From NCBI GenBank assembly GCA_937908115.1, contig CALEQZ010000016.1, forward strand, positions 1-15,731: a stretch of 15,731 bases of DNA. The letters run 5' to 3'. Position 1 is the first letter of the stretch. Each line of letters begins with the position of its first letter. Position numbers and translations under genes: made by a program. The notes under the pieces were generated by a model. It had not been told where the DNA came from. It worked only from the letters and a program-made list of their open reading frames with translations, and did not search any database. Origin of the DNA: an uncultured Alcaligenaceae bacterium. Lineage in GTDB: Bacteria; Pseudomonadota; Gammaproteobacteria; Burkholderiales; Burkholderiaceae_B. Below, one piece after another: positions 6,303-14,079 of this stretch.

Positions 6303-6331
6303 GGACCCGGGATTTTATAATCACCGCCCTA
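6303..6331. promoter_or_regulatory. Compact divergent promoter between ispD and mfd
   Basis: The 29-bp spacer holds TATAAT at 6316-6321 on the plus strand, a perfect -10 hexamer, with a weak -35 candidate TTCGGA (6294-6299, 16-bp spacer) inside ispD. On the minus strand the same AT block reads TATAAA (6319-6314). Each would start transcription within a few bases of its gene's ATG. There is no Shine-Dalgarno for mfd. Confidence 0.5.
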
Positions 6332-9300
6332 ATGCCCAAATCCGCCTCGCCCGCCGCTCCCCTCCTCGCCCCGGTTCCCTCCACCGCAGCAGTGCTGGCC
6401 GCGCTCAAGCCCGGCCAGCGCTACGCGCAGCCGCGCCCGCCCGGATCGGGCGACGCCTGGTGGCTGGCCGACCTCGCGCAGCGATCCGGCAAGCTGATCG
6501 CCGTGCTGACCGCCGATCCCCTCGACGCGCAGCGGCTGGCCGACGAGATCCCCCTGTTTGCCCCTGGGCTGCGCGTGCGCCAGCTGCCGGACTGGGAAAC
6601 CCTGCCCTACGACAGCTTTTCCCCGCACCAGGATTTGATTTCCGAGCGCCTGCAGACGCTGAACACGCTCATGCAAGGCGGATTGGACATCCTGACGGTG
6701 CCGGTGACCACGGCGCTGTACCGGCTGCCGCCGCCCGCTTTCCTGGCGGCCTACACCTTTTCGTTCCGCCAGGGCGATCGCCTGGACGAAGCCGCACTGC
6801 GCGCGCAATTGACGCTGGCCAACTACAGCCACGTCACCCAGGTGACGGCGCCAGGCGAATTCTGCGTCCGCGGCAGCCTCATCGACCTGTTTCCCATGGG
6901 TTCGGCGGTGCCCTACCGGCTGGACCTGTTCGACGACGAAATCGAGTCGATCCGGGCCTTTGACGTCGACAGCCAGCGCAGCCTGTACCCGGTGCGCGAA
7001 GTGCACCTGCTGCCCGGGCGCGAATTCCCCATGGACGAGGATTCGCGCGCGCGCTTCCGGGCGCGGTTTCGCGAAGTGTTCGAAGGCGATCCGTCGCGCG
7101 CCTTGCCCTACCGCGACATCGGCAACGGCATCGCGTTCGCGGGCGTCGAATACTACCTGCCGCTGTTCTTCGACGAAACGGCCACGCTGTTCGATTACCT
7201 GCCGGCCGGATCGCTGCTTGCCACGCTTGGCGAAATCGACGAAGCCGTGCAGCGGTTTGCGGCCGACACGGCCAGCCGCTACGCCTTTTTGAAAAGCGAC
7301 CGCGAGCGGCCGGTGCTGCCGCCGTCCGAACTGTTCCTGGACAACGAAAACCTACACGCGCGCCTGAAGCAATTCGCCCGCCTGGCACTAAACGGCGGTC
7401 CGCACCCGGATTTCCTTGCCGCCGCCGACGTGGCCGTGGCGCGGCGCGCCGATGATCCGCTGGCGCGGCTGCGCGCCCTGGTGTCGGCCGCGCCGCCTCG
7501 CGTGCTGCTGTGCGCCGATTCGGCCGGCCGGCGCGAGACGCTGGCGCAAATGCTGGCCGAGCACGGACTGCCCCCCGATTGCCAGCCCGGCTCGGTGGCG
7601 GAGTTCCTGCAAGGTGGCCAGGCGTTCGGCCTGGCGGTCGCGCCGCTGGCAGCCGGGTTTACCGTCCCGGCCGCGGGGCTGGCGCTCATCACCGAAAGCG
7701 ACCTCTATCCCGGTCATGCGGCCGGCCGGCGCACCGGCCGGCGCGAGCAAGAGCGCGCCAGCAACGTGCAAGCCATGGTGCGCGACCTGGCCGAGCTGCG
7801 CCCCGGCGACCCGGTGGTACACGCCCAATACGGCATTGGCCGCTACAAGGGCCTGGTCAACATGGACATGGGCGAAGGCGAGATGGAATTCCTGCACCTG
7901 GAGTACGCCGGCGGCAGCACGCTGTACGTCCCGGTGTCACAGTTGCACGTCATCGCCCGCTACAGCGGCGCCGACCCCGAGGCCGCGCCCCTGCACCAGC
8001 TTGGCTCCGGGCAATGGGACAAGGCACGCCGCAAGGCCGCCAAGCAAGTGCGCGACACCGCGGCAGAGCTGCTCGACCTGTACGCCAAGCGCGCCGCGCG
8101 CCAGGGCTACACCTTCAAGCTGCCGCTGGCCGATTACCAAGCATTCGCCGAAGGCTTCGGGTTCGAGGAAACGCCCGACCAGGCCGCCGCCATCGAGGCG
8201 GTCATCGGCGACATGACCTCGGGCCGCCCCATGGACCGCCTGGTGTGCGGCGACGTCGGCTTCGGCAAGACAGAGGTCGCGCTGCGCGCGGCTTTCCTGG
8301 CCGTGGCCAACAACAAACAGGTGGCGCTCTTGTGCCCCACCACCCTTTTGGCCGAACAGCATGCGCAGACCTTCGCCGACCGGTTCGCCGACTGGCCCGT
8401 GCGCGTGGTGGAGCTGTCGCGCTTTCGTTCCTCCAAGGAAGTGGCCGCGGCCATCCAGGGCATCAACGACGGCACCATAGACATCGTCATCGGCACGCAC
8501 AAGATCCTGTCCAAGGACGTGCGCTTCAAACGCCTGGGCTTGGTCATCATCGACGAAGAGCACCGCTTCGGCGTGCGCCAGAAAGAAGCGCTCAAGGCCT
8601 TGCGCGCCGAGGTCGACGTGCTGACGCTGACGGCCACGCCCATCCCTCGCACCCTGGGCATGTCGCTCGAAGGCATACGGGACTTTTCCGTCATCGCCAC
8701 GGCGCCGCAAAAGCGGCTGGCGATCAAGACCTTCGTGCGGCGCGAAGACGGCAGCACCATACGCGAGGCGCTGCTGCGCGAACTCAAGCGTGGCGGCCAG
8801 GCCTACTTCCTGCACAACGAGGTCGAGACCATCCACAACCGCCGCGCCAAGCTCGAGGAGCTGGTGCCCGAGGCGCGCATCGCCGTGGCGCACGGCCAAA
8901 TGCCCGAGCGCGAGCTCGAGCAGGTGATGAAGGGCTTTTACCAGCAGCGCTACAACGTCCTGCTGTGCACCACCATCATCGAAACCGGCATCGACGTGCC
9001 CAGCGCCAACACCATCGTCATCCACCGCGCCGACCGCTTCGGCCTGGCCCAACTGCACCAGTTGCGCGGGCGCGTCGGACGCTCGCACCACCAGGCCTAT
9101 GCCTACCTGCTGACGCCCGGCGAAGATGCCATGACACCCAACGCCAAGAAGCGCCTGGAGGCCATCCAGGCCATGGAGGAGCTGGGTTCGGGCTTTTACC
9201 TGGCCATGCACGACCTGGAGATCCGCGGCACCGGCGAAATCCTGGGCGAGGCCCAATCGGGCAACATCCAGGAAGTGGGCTTTTCGATGTACAACGACAT

Positions 9301-9796
9301 GCTCAACGAGGCGGTGCGTGCGCTCAAGGCCGGCGAAGAGCCCGACCTGGACGCGCCCTTCTCGGCGGGCTGCGAAGTCAACCTGCACGCGCCGGCGCTT
9401 CTGCCGGCGGACTACTGTCCCGACGTGCACGCCCGGCTGGCGATCTACAAGCGGCTGTCGCACGCCACCGGCGAAGACGACCTGATCGCCATCCAAGAAG
9501 AACTGATCGACCGCTTCGGCAAGCTGCCCGAAGCCGCGCGTGCGCTGATCGCCACCCACAGGCTGCGGCTGGCTGCCGAACCGCTGGGCATACAAAAGAT
9601 CGACGCCAGCGATGCCGGCGCCCTGATCCAGTTCAAGCCCAACCCCAACGTCGAGCCAATGCGCATCATCGAACTGGTGCAAAAGCAGCGCCACATCAAA
9701 CTGGCCGGCCAGGATCGCCTGCGCATCGAAGCCAAAACGCCCGACCTGCCCGCGCGCGTGGACGCCGTGCGCGCGGTGCTGCGGGCGCTCGCCTGA
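6332..9796 (+). CDS. mfd: Mfd, transcription-repair coupling factor
   Basis: A 1154-residue DNA translocase that removes RNA polymerase stalled at lesions and recruits UvrA. The N-terminal third resembles UvrB (DWETLPYDSFSPHQDLISERL near 88-108). The RNA-polymerase interaction domain, CarD-like, spans about 489-546 (PGDPVVHAQYGIGRYKGL). The SF2/RecG-type motor has Walker A GDVGFGKT (640-647), the DEEH box at 741-744, TATPIPRTLGMSLEGIRDF, and TGIDVPSANTIVIHRADRFG followed by QLRGRVGRS. The C-terminal TRCF domain (PDVHARLAIYKRLS) would mask the UvrA site. Length is normal for the family. The ATG at 6332 is preferred; a GTG at 6281 in the same frame lies inside ispD and adds unconserved residues. 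Transcript and start codon lie almost together (see the promoter entry). serB follows after 24 bp and may be co-transcribed. Confidence 0.97.
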   Translation: MPKSASPAAPLLAPVPSTAAVLAALKPGQRYAQPRPPGSGDAWWLADLAQRSGKLIAVLTADPLDAQRLADEIPLFAPGLRVRQLPDWETLPYDSFSPHQDLISERLQTLNTLMQGGLDILTVPVTTALYRLPPPAFLAAYTFSFRQGDRLDEAALRAQLTLANYSHVTQVTAPGEFCVRGSLIDLFPMGSAVPYRLDLFDDEIESIRAFDVDSQRSLYPVREVHLLPGREFPMDEDSRARFRARFREVFEGDPSRALPYRDIGNGIAFAGVEYYLPLFFDETATLFDYLPAGSLLATLGEIDEAVQRFAADTASRYAFLKSDRERPVLPPSELFLDNENLHARLKQFARLALNGGPHPDFLAAADVAVARRADDPLARLRALVSAAPPRVLLCADSAGRRETLAQMLAEHGLPPDCQPGSVAEFLQGGQAFGLAVAPLAAGFTVPAAGLALITESDLYPGHAAGRRTGRREQERASNVQAMVRDLAELRPGDPVVHAQYGIGRYKGLVNMDMGEGEMEFLHLEYAGGSTLYVPVSQLHVIARYSGADPEAAPLHQLGSGQWDKARRKAAKQVRDTAAELLDLYAKRAARQGYTFKLPLADYQAFAEGFGFEETPDQAAAIEAVIGDMTSGRPMDRLVCGDVGFGKTEVALRAAFLAVANNKQVALLCPTTLLAEQHAQTFADRFADWPVRVVELSRFRSSKEVAAAIQGINDGTIDIVIGTHKILSKDVRFKRLGLVIIDEEHRFGVRQKEALKALRAEVDVLTLTATPIPRTLGMSLEGIRDFSVIATAPQKRLAIKTFVRREDGSTIREALLRELKRGGQAYFLHNEVETIHNRRAKLEELVPEARIAVAHGQMPERELEQVMKGFYQQRYNVLLCTTIIETGIDVPSANTIVIHRADRFGLAQLHQLRGRVGRSHHQAYAYLLTPGEDAMTPNAKKRLEAIQAMEELGSGFYLAMHDLEIRGTGEILGEAQSGNIQEVGFSMYNDMLNEAVRALKAGEEPDLDAPFSAGCEVNLHAPALLPADYCPDVHARLAIYKRLSHATGEDDLIAIQEELIDRFGKLPEAARALIATHRLRLAAEPLGIQKIDASDAGALIQFKPNPNVEPMRIIELVQKQRHIKLAGQDRLRIEAKTPDLPARVDAVRAVLRALA

Positions 9797-9820
9797 ACCG
9801 CCACTGACCCAAGAACCGCC

Positions 9821-10675
9821 ATGACCGATACCCACCTGGTCGTCCAAGCGCCGTCGCTGTCGGCCGACACCGTCGAACAACTGGCCGCGCTGGCCTGCGC
9901 CGAGGGCGTGCAGCACCTGTCCACCACCGCCGCGCGGCTGTTGCACGTGTCGCGCCAGGCCACCGACGAAGCTGCCGTGCGCGCAGAATGCGAGAAGCGC
10001 GGCGTGGACTACGCCTACGTCCCGGCCGGCGTGCGCCTGTCGGACTGCAAGGTGCTGGCCATGGACATGGATTCCACGCTGATCAACATCGAATGCATCG
10101 ACGAGATCGCGGCGGCGGCCGGCCTGAAGGCGCAGGTCGCGGCCATCACCGAGGCAGCCATGCGCGGCGAAATCACCGACTTCGCCGAGAGCCTGACCCG
10201 GCGGGTGGCGCTGCTGCGCGGGGTGCCCGTGCAGGCGCTGGAGCAGGTCTACCGCGACAAGCTCAGGCTCAACCCCGGCGCGGACCGGCTGCTCGCCAGC
10301 GCGCAGGCCGCCGGGATCCGCACCCTGCTCGTCTCGGGCGGTTTCACCTTCTTCACCGAACGGCTGCGTGAGCGCCTGGGCCTGGACGAAACCCATGCCA
10401 ATACGCTGGAAGTGGAAAACGGCGTGCTCACGGGGCGGGTCTTGGGCGGCATCCTGGACGCCCAGGGCAAGGCCGACCGGCTGCGGGCCTTTGCCGCGGC
10501 GCACGGCGCCGCGCCCGAGCAGATCATCGCCATCGGCGACGGCGCCAACGACCTGAAAATGCTGGCGCTGGCCGGCTATTCGGTCGCCTACCGCGCCAAG
10601 CCCGTGGTGCGCGCGCAGGCGCGCTACGCGCTGAACGTCGCGCCCTTGGACGGCATCTTGAACTGGTTCGACTGA
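9821..10675 (+). CDS. serB: SerB, phosphoserine phosphatase
   Basis: A 284-residue HAD-family enzyme for the last step of serine synthesis, removing phosphate from O-phospho-L-serine. The first 70 residues or so are the N-terminal ACT-like domain seen in proteobacterial SerB. The catalytic core starts with AMDMDSTLINIECIDEIA, giving nucleophile D82 and acid/base D84. Motif II is LLVSGGFTFF (S172), the motif III lysine is K217, and motif IV is GDGANDLKML (D240, D244), ending with the typical AYRAKPVV. The cap includes AAMRGEITDFAESLTRRVALL, also typical of SerB. Only a weak Shine-Dalgarno stands before the ATG. It is 24 bp after mfd, and no promoter is seen between them. It converges on the nuo operon; the nuo terminator T tract overlaps its stop codon. 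Confidence 0.95.
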   Translation: MTDTHLVVQAPSLSADTVEQLAALACAEGVQHLSTTAARLLHVSRQATDEAAVRAECEKRGVDYAYVPAGVRLSDCKVLAMDMDSTLINIECIDEIAAAAGLKAQVAAITEAAMRGEITDFAESLTRRVALLRGVPVQALEQVYRDKLRLNPGADRLLASAQAAGIRTLLVSGGFTFFTERLRERLGLDETHANTLEVENGVLTGRVLGGILDAQGKADRLRAFAAAHGAAPEQIIAIGDGANDLKMLALAGYSVAYRAKPVVRAQARYALNVAPLDGILNWFD

Positions 10676-10693
10676 AAAAACCGCCCTCCGCGG
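10675..10693 (-). terminator. Probable terminator of the nuo operon
   Basis: Read on the minus strand, CCGC, a 5-nt loop GGAGG and GCGG are followed by six T (10680-10675). The stem is short but the T tract is clean. It stands about 60 bp after the last gene of the operon and touches the serB stop codon. Confidence 0.5.
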
Positions 10694-10754
10694 CAGCGAT
10701 CCGGCGCGGGCCGAGCCTGGCACCAGCCGCAGCAGCCGGCAGGCCGCGCAAGCG

Positions 10755-11075
10755 CTACCTGGCCGGACGGCGTAAGAGGTAGCGGTAGACGAAGCCCGGA
10801 TACGCCAGCACCAGATACAGGCACAAGGTGATGGCGTAGAACTCCCAGCCCTGCGCAAAGCGGTTGCCCAGGCTGGCCTCGGCGGCAAAGCCCAGCGCGC
10901 CGACGATCACGTAGTACACCAGCACTTCGGCCAGCCGCAGCCAGAACGGCTTGGGCGCCGGCTGGCCGTTCCGCTTCCAGGGCAGGACGGCCAACACCCG
11001 CTCGGTCAGGAAAGGCAGGTTCGCGCTGGCCAGCGCCAGCGCGATCAGCAGCCAAACCGCCAGTGCCTGGTCCAT
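10755..11075 (-). CDS. DUF2818 family small membrane protein, last gene of the nuo operon
   Basis: A 106-residue protein with three likely membrane helices (about 4-25, 46-66 and 77-97), a basic loop PWKRNGQPAPKP between the first two, and a basic C-terminus YRYLLRRPAR. I recognise it as the DUF2818 family, which from memory regularly follows nuoN in betaproteobacteria. It starts 10 bp after the nuoN stop, so it is almost certainly co-transcribed and probably co-translated. No biochemical function is known to me; the context suggests a part in assembly or stability of complex I. No enzyme motif is visible. Confidence 0.8.
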   Translation of the reverse strand: MDQALAVWLLIALALASANLPFLTERVLAVLPWKRNGQPAPKPFWLRLAEVLVYYVIVGALGFAAEASLGNRFAQGWEFYAITLCLYLVLAYPGFVYRYLLRRPAR

Positions 11076-11085
11076 GTGCGCAGGA

Positions 11086-12570
11086 TCAGAACGACAGCGA
11101 TCGGGCGATGGCCTGCACGCACAGCGTCATCAGCCCGCCGGGCAGCACGCCCAGCAGCAGGACCAGCAGGCCATTGACCGACATCAGGCCGCGCGAGGCG
11201 CAGCTGGCCTGGATGGGACCGGCGTCTTCCTGCGGCTCGTCGAAGTAGACCACCTTGACCACGCGCAGGTAGTAGAAGGCGCCGATCAGCGAGAACAGCA
11301 CCGCCACGACCGCCAGCGCCACGTGGCCCGCATCGACCAGCGCCTGCAGCACGGCCAGCTTGGCATAGAAGCCGACCATGGGCGGCAGGCCAGCCAGCGA
11401 GAACATCAGGATCAGGATCATCCCTGCCAGCCAGGGGCTGCGGCGGTTCAGGCCCTTGAGGTCGTCGATCTGCTCGCACTCGAAGCCATTGCGCGACAGC
11501 AGCAGCACCATGCCGAAGCTGCCCAGCGTGGTCAGCACGTAGGTCAGAATGTAGAACAGCGCCGCCCCGTACGCCGCCGACGACGTATTGTCGACCCCGG
11601 GCACCACGCCGGCCAGCAGCGCCAGCAGCACGAAGCCCATGTGGGAGATGGTCGAATACGCCAGCATGCGCTTGAAGTTGCTTTGCGCGATGGCGGTCAG
11701 GTTGCCCACCGCCAGCGACAGCACGGCCAGGATGGCCAGCATGGGCTGCCAGTCGGCCGCCAGCCCGTGCAGGCCTTCGACCAACAGGCGCAGCACGATG
11801 GCGAACGCAGCGATCTTGGGCGCAGCACCCAGCAACAGCGTCACCGCCGTCGGCGAGCCGTGGTAGACGTCGGGCACCCACATGTGGAAAGGCGCAGCCC
11901 CCAGCTTGAACGCCAGGCCAGCCACCAGGAAGACCACGCCGAACACCAGCGGCAGCCGGTCGGCCTGCCCTTCGCCGATCACGCGGGCGATCTCACCCAG
12001 GTGCAGCTGGCCGGTCGCGCCGTAGATCATGGACATGCCGTAGAGCAGGAAGCCCGAGGCCAGCGCGCCGAGCACGAAGTACTTCATGGCCGCCTCGGTA
12101 GCCGTGACGTTGTCGCGACGCAGCGCCACCAGCGCGTACAGCGCCAGCGACATCAGCTCCAGCCCCAGGTAAATGGAGACCAGGCTGCCCGAGGAAATCA
12201 TCACCATCTGGCCCAGCAGCGCAAACAGCGCCAGCACGTACAGCTCGCCGCCGCGCAGCATGCCACGCTCGCGGGCATAGGCGTGGCCATAGACGAGCGT
12301 GACCGCGACGGCCAGGTAGGACGCCAGCTTGGCCAGGTGGGACAGTTCGTCCACCACGTACAGGCCGTGGAAGGTCGTCCCGGCCACGCCCGCGCGCCAC
12401 TGCCCCAGGGTCGTCACGAACAGGATGGCCAGGGTCAGCAGCGACAGCCACAGCGTGGGCTTGCGCTCGGGGTGGCTGCTGACCGCGTCGACCAGCAGGG
12501 TGAGCATGCCGAGCACCAGCAGAAGGATCTCGGGCGCGGCCAGGGCGAAGTCGAATTGCGATTGCATCAT
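11086..12570 (-). CDS. nuoN: NuoN, NADH:quinone oxidoreductase (complex I) antiporter-like subunit
   Basis: A 494-residue inner-membrane protein, one of three Mrp-antiporter-like subunits in the membrane arm that pump protons. Charged residues of the pumping channel are in place: E138 in IYLGLELMSLALYALVAL, K222 in LAFKLGAAPFHMW, and K252 in LLGAAPKIAAFAIVL. They correspond to E133, K217 and K247 of E. coli. Other family marks are WVPDVYHGSPTAVTLLLG and NFKRMLAYSTISHMGFVLL. About 14 hydrophobic segments are seen and the length is normal. Two adjacent ATG codons (12570 and 12567) are possible starts; a weak GGA fits the second better. nuoM ends 9 bp before it, so the genes are transcribed together. 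Confidence 0.96.
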   Translation of the reverse strand: MMQSQFDFALAAPEILLLVLGMLTLLVDAVSSHPERKPTLWLSLLTLAILFVTTLGQWRAGVAGTTFHGLYVVDELSHLAKLASYLAVAVTLVYGHAYARERGMLRGGELYVLALFALLGQMVMISSGSLVSIYLGLELMSLALYALVALRRDNVTATEAAMKYFVLGALASGFLLYGMSMIYGATGQLHLGEIARVIGEGQADRLPLVFGVVFLVAGLAFKLGAAPFHMWVPDVYHGSPTAVTLLLGAAPKIAAFAIVLRLLVEGLHGLAADWQPMLAILAVLSLAVGNLTAIAQSNFKRMLAYSTISHMGFVLLALLAGVVPGVDNTSSAAYGAALFYILTYVLTTLGSFGMVLLLSRNGFECEQIDDLKGLNRRSPWLAGMILILMFSLAGLPPMVGFYAKLAVLQALVDAGHVALAVVAVLFSLIGAFYYLRVVKVVYFDEPQEDAGPIQASCASRGLMSVNGLLVLLLGVLPGGLMTLCVQAIARSLSF

Positions 12571-12579
12571 GGTCCAGGC

Positions 12580-14079
12580 TTACAGTTTCGAGGCAGCGAC
12601 GTGTTGCAGCAGCGCCTCGACCGAAACGTGCATCACATCGGTAAAGGGCTTGGGATAGATACCCATGAACAGCACGGCAATGGCCATGATGCCCAGGATG
12701 GCGAACTCACGGCCATTGATGTCCTGGAGCGCGCGTACGTCGTCATTGGCGACGTCGCCGAAGGCCACGCGCTTGACCATCCACAGCGAATACGCCGCGC
12801 CCAGGATCAGCGCCGTGGCGGCGAGCAGGCCGACCCAGAAGTCATACTCGACCGCGCCCATGATCACCATGAACTCGCCCACGAAGCCGCTGGTGGCCGG
12901 CAGGCCGCAGTTGGCCATGGAAAACAGCACGAAGTACGTCACGAAGCGGGGCATGGTGTTGATCACCCCGCCGTAGTCGGCGATGCGTCGCGTGTGCATG
13001 CGGTCATACAGCACGCCGATGCACAGGAACATGGCGCCCGAGACGAAGCCGTGCGAGATCATCTGCACGATCGCGCCTTCGACGCCCGCGGTGTTGAAGA
13101 TGAAAAAGCCCAGGGTGACGAAGCCCATGTGGGCCACGGACGAATACGCCACCAGCTTCTTCATGTCGTCCTGGACGATGGCCACCAGGCCGATGTAGAT
13201 GACCGCGATCAGCGACAGCGCAATGACCAGGCCGGCCAGGCCGTGCGCAGCGTCGGGCGTGATTGGCAGCGAGAACCGCAAAAAGCCGTACGCGCCCAGC
13301 TTGAGCATGATGGCCGCCAGCACCACCGAGCCGCCGGTCGGCGCCTCGACGTGCGCGTCAGGCAGCCAGGTGTGCACTGGCCACATCGGCACCTTGACCG
13401 CGAAGGCCATGAACAGGGCCAGGAAGATGAGCAGCTGCGCCGTATAGCCCAGCGGCGTATGGTGCCAGGTCAGGATGTCGAACGAGCCGCCCGACACGTT
13501 CCACAGGTAGACGAAGGCCACCAGCGTCAGCAGCGAGCCAAGCAGCGTGTACAGGAAGAACTTGAACGCCGCATAGACGCGGTTGGGGCCGCCCCAGACC
13601 CCGATAATGATGTACATCGGAATCAGGGTCGCTTCGAAGAAGATGTAGAACAGCAGCCCGTCCAGCGCCGCGAACACACCCACCATCAGCCCGGACAGGA
13701 TGAGGAAGGCGGCCATGTATTGGGCGATGCGGCTGGTAATGACCTCCCAGCCGGCTGCGACCACGATGATCGTGATGAAGGCGGTCAGCAGCACGAACCA
13801 CAGCGAGATACCGTCGATGCCCAGGTGGTAGTAGACCGAGAAGCTCTCGATCCACAGCACCCGTTCGACGAACTGCATGTCAGCCGTGCCCGGGTCAAAG
13901 CCCGTGTACAGCGGCAGCGTCACCGCAAAGCCGGCCAGCGCGCCGACCAGGGACAACCAGCGGGTCAGGCCAGGCCGGTCGTCGCGCCCCAGCGCCAGCA
14001 CCAACAGGCCGGCGACGATGGGCACGAAGATCGCAAGCGTGAGCCAGGGAAAGTTGGTGGATGCCATCTCGCTTGCCAT
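12580..14079 (-). CDS. nuoM: NuoM, NADH:quinone oxidoreductase (complex I) antiporter-like subunit
   Basis: A 499-residue inner-membrane proton-pumping subunit of complex I, lying between NuoN and NuoL in the membrane arm. Key residues are E149 in FYIFFEATLIPMYIIIG, K229 in AFAVKVPMWPVHTWLPDAH, and K260 in LAAIMLKLGAYGFLRFS, matching E144, K234 and K265 in E. coli. VAYSSVAHMGFVTLGFF is the usual helix 9-10 signature. The ATG at 14079 shares its A with the nuoL stop (TAATG), which implies translational coupling. A second ATG at 14067 (MASTNFPW) is a possible alternative start. Confidence 0.96.
   Translation of the reverse strand: MASEMASTNFPWLTLAIFVPIVAGLLVLALGRDDRPGLTRWLSLVGALAGFAVTLPLYTGFDPGTADMQFVERVLWIESFSVYYHLGIDGISLWFVLLTAFITIIVVAAGWEVITSRIAQYMAAFLILSGLMVGVFAALDGLLFYIFFEATLIPMYIIIGVWGGPNRVYAAFKFFLYTLLGSLLTLVAFVYLWNVSGGSFDILTWHHTPLGYTAQLLIFLALFMAFAVKVPMWPVHTWLPDAHVEAPTGGSVVLAAIMLKLGAYGFLRFSLPITPDAAHGLAGLVIALSLIAVIYIGLVAIVQDDMKKLVAYSSVAHMGFVTLGFFIFNTAGVEGAIVQMISHGFVSGAMFLCIGVLYDRMHTRRIADYGGVINTMPRFVTYFVLFSMANCGLPATSGFVGEFMVIMGAVEYDFWVGLLAATALILGAAYSLWMVKRVAFGDVANDDVRALQDINGREFAILGIMAIAVLFMGIYPKPFTDVMHVSVEALLQHVAASKL

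Noticed and set aside
7510..9807. A 765-codon open frame on the plus strand in another frame of mfd
   Set aside because: It is an Arg/Pro/Gly-rich out-of-frame shadow with no known fold; the mfd frame holds all the helicase motifs.
7937..10888. A 983-codon open frame on the minus strand, antisense to mfd and serB
   Set aside because: It opposes two genes with complete catalytic motifs, its translation is rich in Gly, Gln, His, Ala and Arg with no recognisable domain, and such long antisense frames are expected from strong G/C preference at third codon positions.
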